Source of the DNA: Betaproteobacteria bacterium | GTDB lineage: Bacteria; Pseudomonadota; Gammaproteobacteria; Burkholderiales; SG8-39 | Direction: 5' to 3' | Assembly: GCA_022340285.1 (NCBI GenBank) | Contig: JAJDOG010000034.1 | Span: forward strand, 80,552-125,327 | DNA: 44,776 nucleotides | Shown here: positions 10,318 through 19,971 of the stretch, one piece after another | How the letters are laid out: each line of letters begins with the position of its first letter | Position numbering within the stretch: the stretch's first letter is position 1 | Position numbers and translations under genes: made by a program | Notes under the pieces: generated by a model | Database searches by the model: none | What the model was told of the DNA's origin: nothing | What the model saw: only the letters and a program-made list of their open reading frames with translations

Positions 10318-11408
10318 GCGAAATCGTTCACACGTTCGAGGGCTACTCCGCCGCGTGGTTCGGTCCGGAGTGGGGTCCGGCGCTGTTCCTCACCGTGAAG
10401 ACACTGCTGCTCATCGTCGCGATCGCGATACCGATCATCCTGTGCGTGGCGTACCTCACGCTCGCCGAGCGCAAAGTCATCGGTTACATGCAGGTGCGCA
10501 TCGGGCCGAACCGCGTCGGCTGGAACGGGCTGCTGCAGCCGTTCGCCGATGTGCTGAAGCTGCTCGTGAAGGAGGTCGTGGTGCCGACCGGCGCGAACCG
10601 CTTCCTCTTCGTCCTTGCACCGATGCTCTCCCTGATGCCGGCGCTCGCCGCCTGGGCGGTGATCCCCTTTGCCCCGGAACTGGTGCTTGCCGACATCAAT
10701 GCCGGCCTGCTCTATCTGCTCGCAATCACCTCGATGGGCGTCTACGGCGTGATCATCGCCGGCTGGGCGGCCAACTCGAAGTATGCCTTCCTCGGGGCGA
10801 TGCGCTCCGCGGCCCAGATCGTCTCCTACGAAATCGCCATGGGCTTCGCGCTCATCTGCGTGCTCATGGTTTCGCAGAGCCTGAACATCTCCGACATCGT
10901 CAACGGGCAGGGTCGGGGCCATTTCGCGGAGAAGGGGCTGAACTTCCTGTCCTGGAACTGGTTGCCCCTTTTCCCGATGTTCCTGGTCTACTTCATTGCG
11001 GCGGTTGCGGAGACCAACCGCGCGCCCTTCGACGTCGCGGAGGGGGAATCGGAGATCGTGGCGGGTTTCCACGTCGAATATTCGGGCATGACGTTCGCGC
11101 TCTTCTTCCTGGCCGAATACGCCAACATGATCCTCGTGTCGACCCTTGCGGCGCTCATGTTCCTTGGTGGCTGGCTGTCGCCCGTCGACTCAACGTTCGC
11201 GAACGCCGTGCCGCCGATACTGTGGCTCGCCCTGAAGGTGGCGGCGCTGCTCTTTTGCTTCCTGTGGTTCCGCGCCACGTTTCCGCGCTATCGCTACGAC
11301 CAGATCATGCGGCTCGGCTGGAAGATCTTCATCCCGCTCACGCTCATTTGGGTCGCCGTGATCGGGATCTGGATGCAGACGCCTTACAACATCTGGAGCG
11401 GGTCATGA
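10314..11408 (+). CDS. nuoH: NADH-quinone oxidoreductase subunit H
   Basis: NuoH is the membrane subunit that forms much of the quinone chamber and links redox chemistry to the proton path. It has 364 residues and about eight hydrophobic spans. Conserved blocks are [20 protein letters not shown] (about 45-64), [21 protein letters not shown] (the glutamate-rich E-channel loop) and the [11 protein letters not shown] loop near the C-terminus. The start overlaps the nuoG stop as ATGA. A 37-bp gap separates it from nuoI. Confidence 0.98.
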   Translation: MSEIVHTFEGYSAAWFGPEWGPALFLTVKTLLLIVAIAIPIILCVAYLTLAERKVIGYMQVRIGPNRVGWNGLLQPFADVLKLLVKEVVVPTGANRFLFVLAPMLSLMPALAAWAVIPFAPELVLADINAGLLYLLAITSMGVYGVIIAGWAANSKYAFLGAMRSAAQIVSYEIAMGFALICVLMVSQSLNISDIVNGQGRGHFAEKGLNFLSWNWLPLFPMFLVYFIAAVAETNRAPFDVAEGESEIVAGFHVEYSGMTFALFFLAEYANMILVSTLAALMFLGGWLSPVDSTFANAVPPILWLALKVAALLFCFLWFRATFPRYRYDQIMRLGWKIFIPLTLIWVAVIGIWMQTPYNIWSGS

Positions 11409-11445
11409 CCCGTGGCCCTGCTCCATCCGCCAACGGAGGCACGCG

Positions 11446-11937
11446 ATGATCGATCGGATACGCGACCTCTTCAAGACTTTCCTGCTCATCGAGCTCGTCA
11501 AGGGCATGGCAATCACCGGACGCTATCTCTTTGCGCGCAAGATCACGGTGCAGTACCCCGAGGAGAAGACGCCCATCTCGCCGCGCTTCCGTGGGCTGCA
11601 CGCGCTGCGCCGCTACCCGAACGGGGAAGAGCGTTGCATCGCCTGCAAGCTCTGCGAGGCGGTCTGCCCGGCGCTGGCGATCACGATTGAATCGGCACAG
11701 CGGGAGGACGGCACGCGGCGGACGACGCGCTACGACATCGACCTCACGAAATGCATCTTCTGCGGCATGTGCGAGGAGTCCTGCCCGGTCGACTCCATCG
11801 TCGAGACGCGGATACTCGAATACCACGGCGAGCGACGCGGTGATCTCTACTATACGAAGGAGATGCTGCTCGCGATCGGCGACAAATACGAGGCGCAGAT
11901 CGCGGCGGACCGCGCCTCCGATGCGGCGTACAGATAG
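11446..11937 (+). CDS. nuoI: NADH-quinone oxidoreductase subunit I (N6a/N6b)
   Basis: NuoI is a ferredoxin-like subunit holding clusters N6a and N6b, which relay electrons to N2. The 163-residue protein has two classic CxxCxxCxxxCP motifs: Cys64, 67, 70, 74 and Cys103, 106, 109, 113. The N-terminal amphipathic helix ([19 protein letters not shown]) anchors it to the membrane arm. The spacing CPALAIT and CPVDSIVET is typical of complex I rather than of a free ferredoxin. Confidence 0.98.
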   Translation: MIDRIRDLFKTFLLIELVKGMAITGRYLFARKITVQYPEEKTPISPRFRGLHALRRYPNGEERCIACKLCEAVCPALAITIESAQREDGTRRTTRYDIDLTKCIFCGMCEESCPVDSIVETRILEYHGERRGDLYYTKEMLLAIGDKYEAQIAADRASDAAYR

Positions 11938-11947
11938 CCACGCACGA

Positions 11948-12550
11948 ATGTTCGAGACGATCGTCTTCTACGTCTTCGCAGCGATCCTGCTCTTCGCGGC
12001 AGCCCGCGTCATCACCGCGCGCAATCCCGTGCACGCCGCGCTGTTCCTGGTGCTTGCATTCTTCACGGCGGCGGCGATCTGGCTGCTGCTGCGGGCCGAG
12101 TTCCTGGCCATCGCACTGGTGCTGGTCTACGTCGGTGCGGTGATGGTGCTGTTCCTGTTTGTCGTGATGATGCTCGACATCAATCTCGATCGATTGCGGG
12201 AAGGGTTCTGGCATCACCTGCCGCTGGGGCTCGCCGTGGCCGTCGTCATGCTTGCCGAGACGGTGTTCGTGTTGGGTGGGCGCTACTTCGGCCTCGCAAC
12301 GCTGCCGGCACCCGGGGACCCGGGGACGGCATACAACAACACGAAGGAGATCGGGCGCGTGGTGTACACGGACTACATCTACCCGTTCGAGCTCTCTGCG
12401 GTCCTGCTGCTGGTGGCGATCATCGCCGCTATTTCTCTGACGTTGCGCAGGCGGACCGACACGAAGGCACAGAACCCGGCGCAGCAGGTGGCCGTGAAGC
12501 GACAGGATCGCGTCCGGCTGGTTTCGATGCCGGCAGAGAAGGAAGAGTGA
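11948..12550 (+). CDS. nuoJ: NADH-quinone oxidoreductase subunit J
   Basis: NuoJ is a membrane subunit near the E-channel. From the ATG at 11948, 10 bp after nuoI, it has 200 residues; a longer frame beginning at 11531 overlaps nuoI and is not coding. Five hydrophobic spans are visible. The third carries the conserved LVYVGAVMVLFLFVVMML helix with the pi-bulge glycine and interrupts at DINLDRLREG. The C-terminal 35 residues are polar and poorly conserved. Confidence 0.96.
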   Translation: MFETIVFYVFAAILLFAAARVITARNPVHAALFLVLAFFTAAAIWLLLRAEFLAIALVLVYVGAVMVLFLFVVMMLDINLDRLREGFWHHLPLGLAVAVVMLAETVFVLGGRYFGLATLPAPGDPGTAYNNTKEIGRVVYTDYIYPFELSAVLLLVAIIAAISLTLRRRTDTKAQNPAQQVAVKRQDRVRLVSMPAEKEE

Positions 12551-12615
12551 GGAACGAGGCCCGGTGAGCGGCCTTGCTCCCGACTCGTAGCGAGAACGAA
12601 AAAGGGGAGAGTTCA

Positions 12616-12921
12616 TTGCTATCGCTGTCGCACTTCCTGATCCTGGGAGCGGCCCTCTTCGCGATCAGCATCGTGGGGATATTCCTGAACCGCAAGAACG
12701 TCATCATCCTGCTGATGGCGATCGAGCTCATGCTGCTCGCGGTGAACATCAACTTCGTCGCCTTCTCCTACTACCTGGGAGATATCGGCGGGCAGATCTT
12801 CGTCTTCTTCATTCTGACGGTCGCGGCGGCCGAGTCGGCCATCGGCCTCGCGATTCTCGTGGTGCTGTTCCGCAACCTGCACACGATCCACGTCGAGGAT
12901 CTGGACAGCCTGAGAGGATGA
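12616..12921 (+). CDS. nuoK: NADH-quinone oxidoreductase subunit K (TTG start)
   Basis: NuoK is a small three-helix proton-pathway subunit, related to MrpC. The start chosen is TTG at 12616, because it lies 5 bases after a strong ribosome site (GGGGAGA, 12604-12610) and gives 101 residues beginning [11 protein letters not shown], the usual NuoK N-terminus. An ATG at 12574 would add 14 unlikely residues. The membrane glutamates needed for coupling are in [13 protein letters not shown] (helix 2) and [11 protein letters not shown] (helix 3). It ends 7 bp before nuoL. Confidence 0.94.
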   Translation: MLSLSHFLILGAALFAISIVGIFLNRKNVIILLMAIELMLLAVNINFVAFSYYLGDIGGQIFVFFILTVAAAESAIGLAILVVLFRNLHTIHVEDLDSLRG

Positions 12922-12928
12922 CACCGCG

Positions 12929-14944
12929 ATGACCGGAATGATGAAACTCGCGCTCCTGGTCGTGCTCGCGCCGCTGGCGGGCTCCATCGTGGCAGGGCTG
13001 TTCGGCCGGACCATCGGCCGCGTCGCGTCGCATCGTGTCGCGATCTCGAGCGTCGCCGTCGCCTTCGTCGCTTCATGCATCATCTTCTACGACGTGCTGG
13101 GCGGCGCTCGCATCGAGGGGAGCGTCTACACGTGGCTCACGGCGGGATCCCTCAAGCTGGAAATCGGATTCCTGATCGACCGGCTGACCGCACTGATGAT
13201 GGTGGTGGTGACCTTCGTGTCCCTCATGGTCCACATCTACACCATCGGCTACATGGAGGACGACCCCGGGTACCAGCGGTTCTTCTCCTACACCGCGCTG
13301 TTCACTTTCTCGATGCTGATGCTCGTGATGGCGAACAACTTCCTGCAGCTCTTCTTCGGCTGGGAAGCGGTGGGCTTGGTGTCGTACCTGCTGATCGGCT
13401 TCTGGTGGAAGCGGCCCACCGCCATCTACGCCAACCTGAAGGCTTTCCTCGTAAACCGGGTCGGCGACTTCGGCTTCATATTGGGCGTTGGTCTGGTGCT
13501 CGCCTATTTCGGCAGCTTGGACTACGCGACGGTCTTCAGCCAGGCCCCGGCCATGGCGGGCACGACGATTCAGATCCTGCCGGGTTCGCAATGGGCGCTT
13601 ATCTCGGTGGTCTGCATCTGTCTATTCGTCGGGGCGATGGGCAAGAGCGCGCAATTCCCGTTGCACGTCTGGCTGCCCGACTCGATGGAGGGCCCGACCC
13701 CGATCTCGGCGCTCATTCACGCGGCGACAATGGTGACGGCGGGAATCTTCATGGTGGCGCGCATGTCGCCGCTGTTCGAGCTCTCCGAGTCGGCGCTCTC
13801 GTTTGTCCTGGTCATCGGCGCGATCAACGCGTTCTTCATGGCGCTGGTGGCGCTGGTGCAGTACGACATCAAGCGGGTGGTGGCGTACTCCACGCTCTCG
13901 CAGCTCGGCTACATGACGATGGCGCTCGGCGCATCGGCCTATTCGGCGGGGATGTTTCACCTGATGACGCACGCCTTCTTCAAGGGCTTGCTGTTCCTGG
14001 GGGCCGGGTCGGTGATCATCGCGATGCACCACGAGCAGGACATGCGCAAGATGGGTGGCCTGCGCAAGTACCTGCCGATCACGTACATCACGATGGTGAT
14101 CGGCGGCCTCGCCAACGCGGGACTCCCCCCGTTCGCGGGTTTCTTCTCGAAGGACTCGATCATCGAGGCGCTGCACGCCGCCCAGCGTCCGGGTGCCGGG
14201 TTCGCCTATTGGCTCGCGCTCGGCGGCGCGTTCATAGGCGCGATCTACACGTTCCGGCTGATCTTCTACACGTTTCACGGCAAGGAGCGGTTCGACGTGA
14301 CCGGCGCCACGGCGCATGCCGATCACGGCCACGGCGGCGATGAGCACGGCGGTCCCCCGCACGAGCCACCCTGGGTCGTTACGGTACCTCTCGTGATGCT
14401 CGCCATCCCGTCGGTCCTCGCGGGCTTCTACATCGGGAAGATCGTGTACGGCGACTATTTCGGGTCGTCGATCCTCGTCCTGGATGCCCATGAGTGGATC
14501 GCAGAGCTGGCGCACGAATTCCACGGTGCCTGGGCGATGGTGCTCCACGGCCTGACGTCGGCGCCGTTCTGGCTCGCCGTGGCGGGGGTAGGTGTCGCCT
14601 GGTATCTGCACATCGCGCGTCCGGACCTCGCGGGCGTGGTCCGCGACAAGGGCGGGATCCTGACCCGGATCCTCGAACAGAAGTATGGCTTCGACGAGTT
14701 CAACGACTGGTTCTTCGCCGGCGGTGCCCGAAAGGTGGGCACCGGCCTGTGGAAAGGGGGCGACGTGACGCTGATCGACGGGCTGTTCGTCAACGGGTCG
14801 GCGCGGCTGATTGGCTGGTTCGCCCGGATCGTGCGCAGATTCCAGACCGGCTTCATCTACAACTACGCCTTCACCATGTTCATCGGCCTGCTGGGACTGC
14901 TGTCCATCTGGCTGTGGTTGTGGCGCGGCGCGCTACCGCAATAA
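12929..14944 (+). CDS. nuoL: NADH-quinone oxidoreductase subunit L
   Basis: NuoL is the distal antiporter-like proton-pumping subunit, with the long lateral helix that clamps the membrane arm (671 residues). The quinone oxidoreductase signature is clear: FFGWEAVGLVSYLLIGFWW with the key Glu, GKSAQFPLHVWLPDSMEGPTP with the Lys, HAATMVTAGIFM with the pathway His, and QYDIKRVVAYSTLSQLGYM. A His/Gly-rich loop sits near residues 465-483. The C-terminal lateral helix and final span (FTMFIGLLGLLSIWLWLW) are present. Alternative ATGs lie 9 and 12 bases downstream. Confidence 0.97.
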   Translation: MTGMMKLALLVVLAPLAGSIVAGLFGRTIGRVASHRVAISSVAVAFVASCIIFYDVLGGARIEGSVYTWLTAGSLKLEIGFLIDRLTALMMVVVTFVSLMVHIYTIGYMEDDPGYQRFFSYTALFTFSMLMLVMANNFLQLFFGWEAVGLVSYLLIGFWWKRPTAIYANLKAFLVNRVGDFGFILGVGLVLAYFGSLDYATVFSQAPAMAGTTIQILPGSQWALISVVCICLFVGAMGKSAQFPLHVWLPDSMEGPTPISALIHAATMVTAGIFMVARMSPLFELSESALSFVLVIGAINAFFMALVALVQYDIKRVVAYSTLSQLGYMTMALGASAYSAGMFHLMTHAFFKGLLFLGAGSVIIAMHHEQDMRKMGGLRKYLPITYITMVIGGLANAGLPPFAGFFSKDSIIEALHAAQRPGAGFAYWLALGGAFIGAIYTFRLIFYTFHGKERFDVTGATAHADHGHGGDEHGGPPHEPPWVVTVPLVMLAIPSVLAGFYIGKIVYGDYFGSSILVLDAHEWIAELAHEFHGAWAMVLHGLTSAPFWLAVAGVGVAWYLHIARPDLAGVVRDKGGILTRILEQKYGFDEFNDWFFAGGARKVGTGLWKGGDVTLIDGLFVNGSARLIGWFARIVRRFQTGFIYNYAFTMFIGLLGLLSIWLWLWRGALPQ

Positions 14945-14957
14945 CTCGACAATAACG

Positions 14958-16457
14958 ATGCAGGCTGCGACCCCCTGGCTTTCACTAGCGATCTGGATCC
15001 CGATCCTCGCAGGCTTCGCCGTCATGGCGACCGGCGGAGACCGGAATGCGCACATCGCACGCCCCCTGGCTCTCCTCGGTGCGATTGCAGGACTCCTCGT
15101 GACCTTGCCGTTGTATGCCGGCTTCAAGCTGGGCACGCCGGACATGCAGTTCGTCGAGCTGAGCCCGTGGATCGAGCGATTCAACATCAATTACCACCTC
15201 GGCGTGGACGGTGTGTCCCTGATCTTCGTGCTGCTGAACAGCTTCGTCACCGTCCTGGTCGTCGTCGCCGGGTGGGACGTGATCCGCAGCCGGGTCAGCC
15301 AGTACTACGCGGCATTCCTCATCATGTCCGGCCTGATGAACGGGGTGTTCGCTTCGCTCGACGCGGCGCTGTTCTATGTCTTCTTCGAGGCGAACCTGAT
15401 TCCGATGTACCTCGTGATCGGCGTGTGGGGCGGACCGAACCGGGTCTACGCCGCGGTGAAGTTCTTCCTGTACACGTTGCTTGGCTCGCTGCTCTTCCTG
15501 GTCGCCCTGATCTACCTCTACAACCACGCCGGCGGCAGCTTCGCGATCCTCGACTTCTGGACGCTGCCGATTCCCCTGAACGCGCAGAAACTGCTCTTCT
15601 TCGCGTTCTTTGCCGCGTTCTCGGTCAAGGTGCCGATGTGGCCGGTCCATACGTGGCTACCGGACGCGCACGTCGAGGCGCCGACCGGCGGCTCGGCGGT
15701 GCTGGCGGCGATCATGCTGAAGCTCGGGGCCTACGGGTTCATCCGGTTTTCGCTGCCGATCCTTCCCGACGCGAGCATCGCACTCTCCGGCTTCATGATC
15801 ACGCTTTCCCTGATCGCGGTCGCCTACATCGGGCTCGTGGCGCTGGTTCAGGCGGATATGAAGAAGCTGATCGCGTATTCGTCCATCGCGCACATGGGAT
15901 TCGTCACCCTGGGGTTCTTCATGTTCAGCGGCCGCGAGCTGATTCCCATCGCGGTGGAAGGCGCCCTGATCCAGATGATTTCCCACGGTTTCATATCGGC
16001 CGCACTGTTTCTCTGCGTGGGCGTCATGTACGACCGCATGCACTCGCGACAGATCGCGGACTACGGTGGCGTGGTGAACACGATGCCGAAATTCGCGGCT
16101 TTCATGATGCTCTTCGCAATGGCCAATACAGGACTGCCCGGAACGAGCGGGTTCGTCGGTGAATTCATGGTGATCATGGGCGCGGTCAAGTTCAACTTCT
16201 GGATCGCTTTCGTGGCGGCGACCACCCTGATCTTCGGGGCCGCGTACACGCTGTGGATGTACAAGCGCGTCATCTTCGGCGACGTGGCGAATCGGCACGT
16301 CGCCGAGCTCATCGACATCAGCCCGAGGGAGTTCGTCGTGCTCCTGCTTCTCGCCGTTGCCGTCCTGGGGATGGGCATCTATCCGAAGCCGTTTACCGAG
16401 GTGATGGATGCAACCGTCGGCAATCTCGTCCGACACGTAGCGATCAGCAAGATCTGA
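14958..16457 (+). CDS. nuoM: NADH-quinone oxidoreductase subunit M
   Basis: NuoM is the second antiporter-like proton-pumping subunit. The ATG at 14958, 13 bp after nuoL, gives 499 residues; an earlier in-frame ATG at 14811 is inside nuoL and rejected. Recognisable blocks are [28 protein letters not shown] with the conserved membrane Glu, [20 protein letters not shown] with the Lys and quinone-family signature, and [19 protein letters not shown]. Fourteen or so hydrophobic spans fit the family. The stop lies 2 bp before the nuoN start. Confidence 0.97.
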   Translation: MQAATPWLSLAIWIPILAGFAVMATGGDRNAHIARPLALLGAIAGLLVTLPLYAGFKLGTPDMQFVELSPWIERFNINYHLGVDGVSLIFVLLNSFVTVLVVVAGWDVIRSRVSQYYAAFLIMSGLMNGVFASLDAALFYVFFEANLIPMYLVIGVWGGPNRVYAAVKFFLYTLLGSLLFLVALIYLYNHAGGSFAILDFWTLPIPLNAQKLLFFAFFAAFSVKVPMWPVHTWLPDAHVEAPTGGSAVLAAIMLKLGAYGFIRFSLPILPDASIALSGFMITLSLIAVAYIGLVALVQADMKKLIAYSSIAHMGFVTLGFFMFSGRELIPIAVEGALIQMISHGFISAALFLCVGVMYDRMHSRQIADYGGVVNTMPKFAAFMMLFAMANTGLPGTSGFVGEFMVIMGAVKFNFWIAFVAATTLIFGAAYTLWMYKRVIFGDVANRHVAELIDISPREFVVLLLLAVAVLGMGIYPKPFTEVMDATVGNLVRHVAISKI

Positions 16458-16459
16458 CC

Positions 16460-17950
16460 ATGGCCGACGATTCGCTACCCCTGATGTTTCCCGCGTACGC
16501 GGAGATCTTTCTCTTCGTGATGGCTCTGGTGGTCCTGATGACCGACGTCTTCGTCGCGGAGCGCCGCCGGTGGATCACCTACGTCCTCGCCCAGACGGCG
16601 TTGCTCGGGAGCGCCGTCCTCACGGTCGGCATTGCCAAGACGCTCGGCGGGGTGACCGGCTTCACCTTCGGCAACATGTTCGTCTGCGATCTCATGGCGA
16701 GCGTGCTCAAGCTGGCTGCCTATATCGCCGTCTCGGCCTGCTTGGTCTATTCGCGGCGGTACCTCGAGGAGCGGGGGCTGTTGACGGGGGAATATTTCGC
16801 GCTGACTCTTTTCGCGCTGCTCGGCATGATGGTGATGATCTCGGCCAATCACCTACTCAGCCTCTATCTGGGGCTCGAGCTCCTCTCGCTGTCTCTCTAT
16901 GCGTTGATTGCGATGAACCGCGATTCGAGCGCGTCGACCGAGGCGGCCATGAAGTACTTCGTCCTGGGGGCCCTGGCGTCGGGTCTGCTTCTCTACGGGA
17001 TGTCGATGATCTATGGGGCCACCGGGACCCTGGAGCTGACCGAGCTGGCGAGCCGGATCAGCCGTGGGGGTCCACCGCCGTTGGTGCTGATCTTCGGCCT
17101 CGTGTTCCTCGTCGCGGGTCTGGCGTTCAAGATCGGGGTCGTACCGTTCCACATGTGGATACCGGATGTCTATCACGGGGCGCCCAACGCGATGACGATC
17201 TTCATCGGGTCGGCGCCCAAGATCTCGGCCTTTGCGATGGCGATGCGCTTGCTGGTCGACGGGCTCCTGGCGCTGGCGATCGACTGGCAACAGATGTTGA
17301 TCATCCTCGCGGTGCTGTCGCTCGCAGTGGGCAATCTCGCGGCAATTGCGCAGACGAATATCAAGCGCATGCTCGCTTATTCCACCATCGCGCACATGGG
17401 GTTCATGCTCCTGGCGCTGCTGTCGGGCGTCATCAACCGCAATCTGCTGTCGGCGGGCGAGGCCTACGGCGCGGCGATGTTCTACGTGGTTGTTTACGTT
17501 CTGACAGTGCTCGGTGCGTTCGGCGTAGTCCTGCTCCTGTCGCGCGCGGGGTTCGAGGCGGACAACCTTTCGGATTTCAAGGGGCTGAACCAGCGCAATC
17601 CCTGGTACGCGCTCGTGATGCTCGTCGTCATGTTTTCGCTGGCAGGCATTCCCCCGACGGTCGGCTTCTACGCGAAGCTGGCGGTGCTTCAGTCGGTCCT
17701 CGCGGCCGGGCATGTCTGGCTCGCGGTCGTCGCGGTGATCTTCTCGCTGATCGGAGCCTTCTACTATCTGAGGGTCGTGAAGCTCATGTATTTCGACGTA
17801 CCGGAGGATTCGAGCCCGATCGAGCCGGCGATCGACATGAGTGTCCTGCTTTCGGCAAACGGCTTGGCCGTCCTGTTTCTCGGAATCGCCCCGCAGCCGC
17901 TGATGGCCCTCTGCCTTCATGCGATCGAGCAGTCCTACGGATTCCGCTGA
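16460..17950 (+). CDS. nuoN: NADH-quinone oxidoreductase subunit N
   Basis: NuoN is the third antiporter-like subunit, next to NuoK. From the ATG at 16460 it has 496 residues; the earlier in-frame ATG at 16253 lies in nuoM. Conserved blocks are [18 protein letters not shown] with the key Glu, [39 protein letters not shown], and [18 protein letters not shown]. It is the last of the 14 nuo genes. In many betaproteobacteria a small DUF2818 membrane gene comes next; here the Nudix gene follows directly after 7 bp. Confidence 0.97.
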   Translation: MADDSLPLMFPAYAEIFLFVMALVVLMTDVFVAERRRWITYVLAQTALLGSAVLTVGIAKTLGGVTGFTFGNMFVCDLMASVLKLAAYIAVSACLVYSRRYLEERGLLTGEYFALTLFALLGMMVMISANHLLSLYLGLELLSLSLYALIAMNRDSSASTEAAMKYFVLGALASGLLLYGMSMIYGATGTLELTELASRISRGGPPPLVLIFGLVFLVAGLAFKIGVVPFHMWIPDVYHGAPNAMTIFIGSAPKISAFAMAMRLLVDGLLALAIDWQQMLIILAVLSLAVGNLAAIAQTNIKRMLAYSTIAHMGFMLLALLSGVINRNLLSAGEAYGAAMFYVVVYVLTVLGAFGVVLLLSRAGFEADNLSDFKGLNQRNPWYALVMLVVMFSLAGIPPTVGFYAKLAVLQSVLAAGHVWLAVVAVIFSLIGAFYYLRVVKLMYFDVPEDSSPIEPAIDMSVLLSANGLAVLFLGIAPQPLMALCLHAIEQSYGFR

Positions 17951-17957
17951 GCTCGCG

Positions 17958-18530
17958 ATGACCGGAGCGGGCGACGACACGAAGCATCTCGCCGAGCAGA
18001 CGATCTCCGGAGAGAAGGTGTACGGGGGCGTCCTGCTTCACGTGCACCGGGATTCAGTTCTGCTCCCGGACGGCAAGCCGGCGACCCGCGAGTACATCGA
18101 TCATCCCGGTGCGGTGGCGATCGTCCCGATCGTCGATGGCGGGATGATTCTGCTCGAGCGCCAATTCCGCTATCCGCTCGGCACCGTGATGGTGGAGATT
18201 CCGGCCGGAAAGATCGACCCCGGCGAGGACCCGTTCGATACCGCGCGCCGGGAATTGCTCGAAGAAACGGGGCAGACCGCCGCCGAGTGGCGGCACCTGG
18301 GAACCATTCATCCGCTGGTGGCCTACTCGAACGAGCACATCGAGCTCTTCCTGGCGACCGGGCTGACGGCGACTCAGGCTGCCGCCCTCGACGACGGGGA
18401 GCACCTGGAAACGTTCATGCTGCCGTTGTCCGAGGCGCTCGAATGGATCCGTGATGGTCGCATCACCGACTCGAAGACCATGATCGGCCTGATGTGGGCC
18501 GAACGGCTCCGCGCGGGCCTCTGGTCGTGA
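17958..18530 (+). CDS. nudF: Nudix hydrolase, ADP-ribose pyrophosphatase-like
   Basis: The protein probably splits ADP-ribose to AMP and ribose 5-phosphate. It has 190 residues from the ATG at 17958; an in-frame ATG at 17919 would overlap nuoN by 32 bases and is less likely. The Nudix box (Gx5Ex7REUxEExGU) fits exactly at 84-106: G84, E90, R98-E99, E102-E103, G105. The upstream stretch DHPGAVAIVP and ERQFRYPLG is typical of the NudF/ADPRase branch, as is the acid-rich region after the box. Its place at the end of the nuo operon is shared with other betaproteobacteria. Substrate is inferred. Confidence 0.88.
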   Translation: MTGAGDDTKHLAEQTISGEKVYGGVLLHVHRDSVLLPDGKPATREYIDHPGAVAIVPIVDGGMILLERQFRYPLGTVMVEIPAGKIDPGEDPFDTARRELLEETGQTAAEWRHLGTIHPLVAYSNEHIELFLATGLTATQAAALDDGEHLETFMLPLSEALEWIRDGRITDSKTMIGLMWAERLRAGLWS

Positions 18531-18675
18531 ATCCGAGGCGATCCGGTCTTGTGGCACCGCGGGATACCGATCGAGCCGGATTTTGCCGCATTGGCGTCCT
18601 AGTTACCGTGCGCGGACCAGCCGCCTTTGGAGTACCTTTGACCATATGTGTGGCACCGGCTGACCCGATGCTTCT

Positions 18676-19539
18676 ATGCAGCTGATCACTTGGAACGTGC
18701 AATGGTGCCGCGGCTGCGACAAGCGCGTGGACCCCGGGCGAATCGTCCGGGTGTGCCGGGAGATGGCCGATTTCGACGTCCTGTGCCTGCAGGAAGTCGC
18801 GGTGAATTTCTCGGCGCTGGACGGCTCGGCCGGCGAGGACCAGGTCACCGCGATCTCCGGCGTTATGCCGGCATACGTACCCGTGTACGGTTCGGGACTG
18901 GATGTCCCGGCAGGTGACGGCCGGCGCCGCTATTTCGGCAACGTGATCCTTTCGCGGTATCCGATCAGGCGGGCGTTCAGGCATCTGCTCCCCTGGCCGT
19001 TCGACCCCGCGTACACCGGCATGCAGAGAGTGGCGCTGGAGACGGTCATCGACGCACCCTGGGGACCGCTGCGGGTCACCACGACGCACCTCGAGTACTA
19101 CTCGCCACTGCAGCGGGCGGCGCAGGTCGAGCGCCTGCGCGAGCTCCACGCGGAGGCGTCGGCGCGCGCCGTAAAGTCGAAGGATTCGGACGAGCGCGAA
19201 AGCCGCGGACCGTTCGCCTGGCAGCCCAGGCCGGCGTCGGCATTGCTGGTCGGCGACTTCAACGTCAAGCCAGAGGATCCGTTGCACTCAAGGCTTCAAG
19301 CGCCGTATCCCGGCGCCGTTCCCGCGCTTCGCGACGCTTGGCAGATCGCCCACCCCGGCGAGGTGCACGAGCCGACCGTCGGGGTGTACGACAAGGAGCA
19401 GTGGCCGGGCGACCCTTTCACATGCGATTTCATTTTCGTCACCGAAGACCTCGGCGATCGGATCGAGCAGGTCACGGTGAACAGCAAGACCCAGGCGTCC
19501 GACCATCAGCCCGTACTGATACGGCTGCGCGACGACTGA
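18676..19539 (+). CDS. Endonuclease/exonuclease/phosphatase family protein
   Basis: This 287-residue protein belongs to the Mg-dependent EEP superfamily (DNase I, exonuclease III and phosphodiesterase relatives). Motifs in order are ITWNVQW with Asn7, LCLQEV with metal-binding Glu40, TTHLEYYS with the conserved His, VGDFNVKPED (about 191-200), and the final SDHQPVL with the catalytic Asp-His near 275. There is no signal peptide. Substrate cannot be told from sequence; it could cleave nucleic acid or a phosphodiester. The 145-bp gap before it shows no clear promoter. It converges with the next gene; a small hairpin (CTGAGC/GCTCAG, 19536-19552) overlaps the ends of both. Confidence 0.85.
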   Translation: MQLITWNVQWCRGCDKRVDPGRIVRVCREMADFDVLCLQEVAVNFSALDGSAGEDQVTAISGVMPAYVPVYGSGLDVPAGDGRRRYFGNVILSRYPIRRAFRHLLPWPFDPAYTGMQRVALETVIDAPWGPLRVTTTHLEYYSPLQRAAQVERLRELHAEASARAVKSKDSDERESRGPFAWQPRPASALLVGDFNVKPEDPLHSRLQAPYPGAVPALRDAWQIAHPGEVHEPTVGVYDKEQWPGDPFTCDFIFVTEDLGDRIEQVTVNSKTQASDHQPVLIRLRDD

Positions 19540-19548
19540 GCACGACGC

Positions 19549-19926
19549 TCAGCGCAGGAGCAGCATCACGCAGGCCGCGACGAGCGCGACGCACACGATC
19601 GCAAGAACCCGCGTGCGCACGCGCAGCACCTCGATTGCCCCAACGAGTTTCTCGTCCTGGTCGGCGAGCGCCCGCAGAACCTCGGAGGAGGACAGGAGCT
19701 GTGCTCTGGTCTCGGCGAGTTCGGCGCGAAGCGACCGGATTTCCTCTTCCATCGACGGCGGGGTCCCGGCCGTTTCGACATCGTCCCTGGCCTCGACTGT
19801 TTCTGTGGGCCGGGTCTTGCTGATGCCCCGCCAGAGATCGCGCGCGGTCCGCGCGACCGTGGGTGCGGCCGCGATCACGTCCGTCCAAGGGATGATCTTG
19901 AATGCCGCGATCCAGTTGAACGGCAT
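19549..19926 (-). CDS. Hypothetical coiled-coil protein with C-terminal membrane anchor
   Basis: The product has 125 residues and is of a type seen in many betaproteobacteria, with no known function. It begins MPFNWIAAFKIIPWTDVIAAAP, a conserved-looking hydrophobic head. Residues about 57-95 are charged and heptad-like (EEEIRSLRAELAETRAQLL), predicting a coiled coil. Residues about 104-124 (RVLAIVCVALVAACVMLLL) form a single membrane span, so it is likely tail-anchored in the inner membrane with the coiled coil in the cytoplasm. It lies 45 bp downstream of the hydrolase gene and may share its transcript. Confidence 0.75.
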   Translation of the reverse strand: MPFNWIAAFKIIPWTDVIAAAPTVARTARDLWRGISKTRPTETVEARDDVETAGTPPSMEEEIRSLRAELAETRAQLLSSSEVLRALADQDEKLVGAIEVLRVRTRVLAIVCVALVAACVMLLLR

Positions 19927-19971
19927 ACTAGGTCGCTCCTGACTGCGCGCGTCGATCCGGGCGGCCGTCCG

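Noticed and set aside
18531-18675. Promoter or small gene between the Nudix and EEP genes
   Set aside because: TTGACC at about 18636 has no matching -10 box, and no convincing short frame is present.
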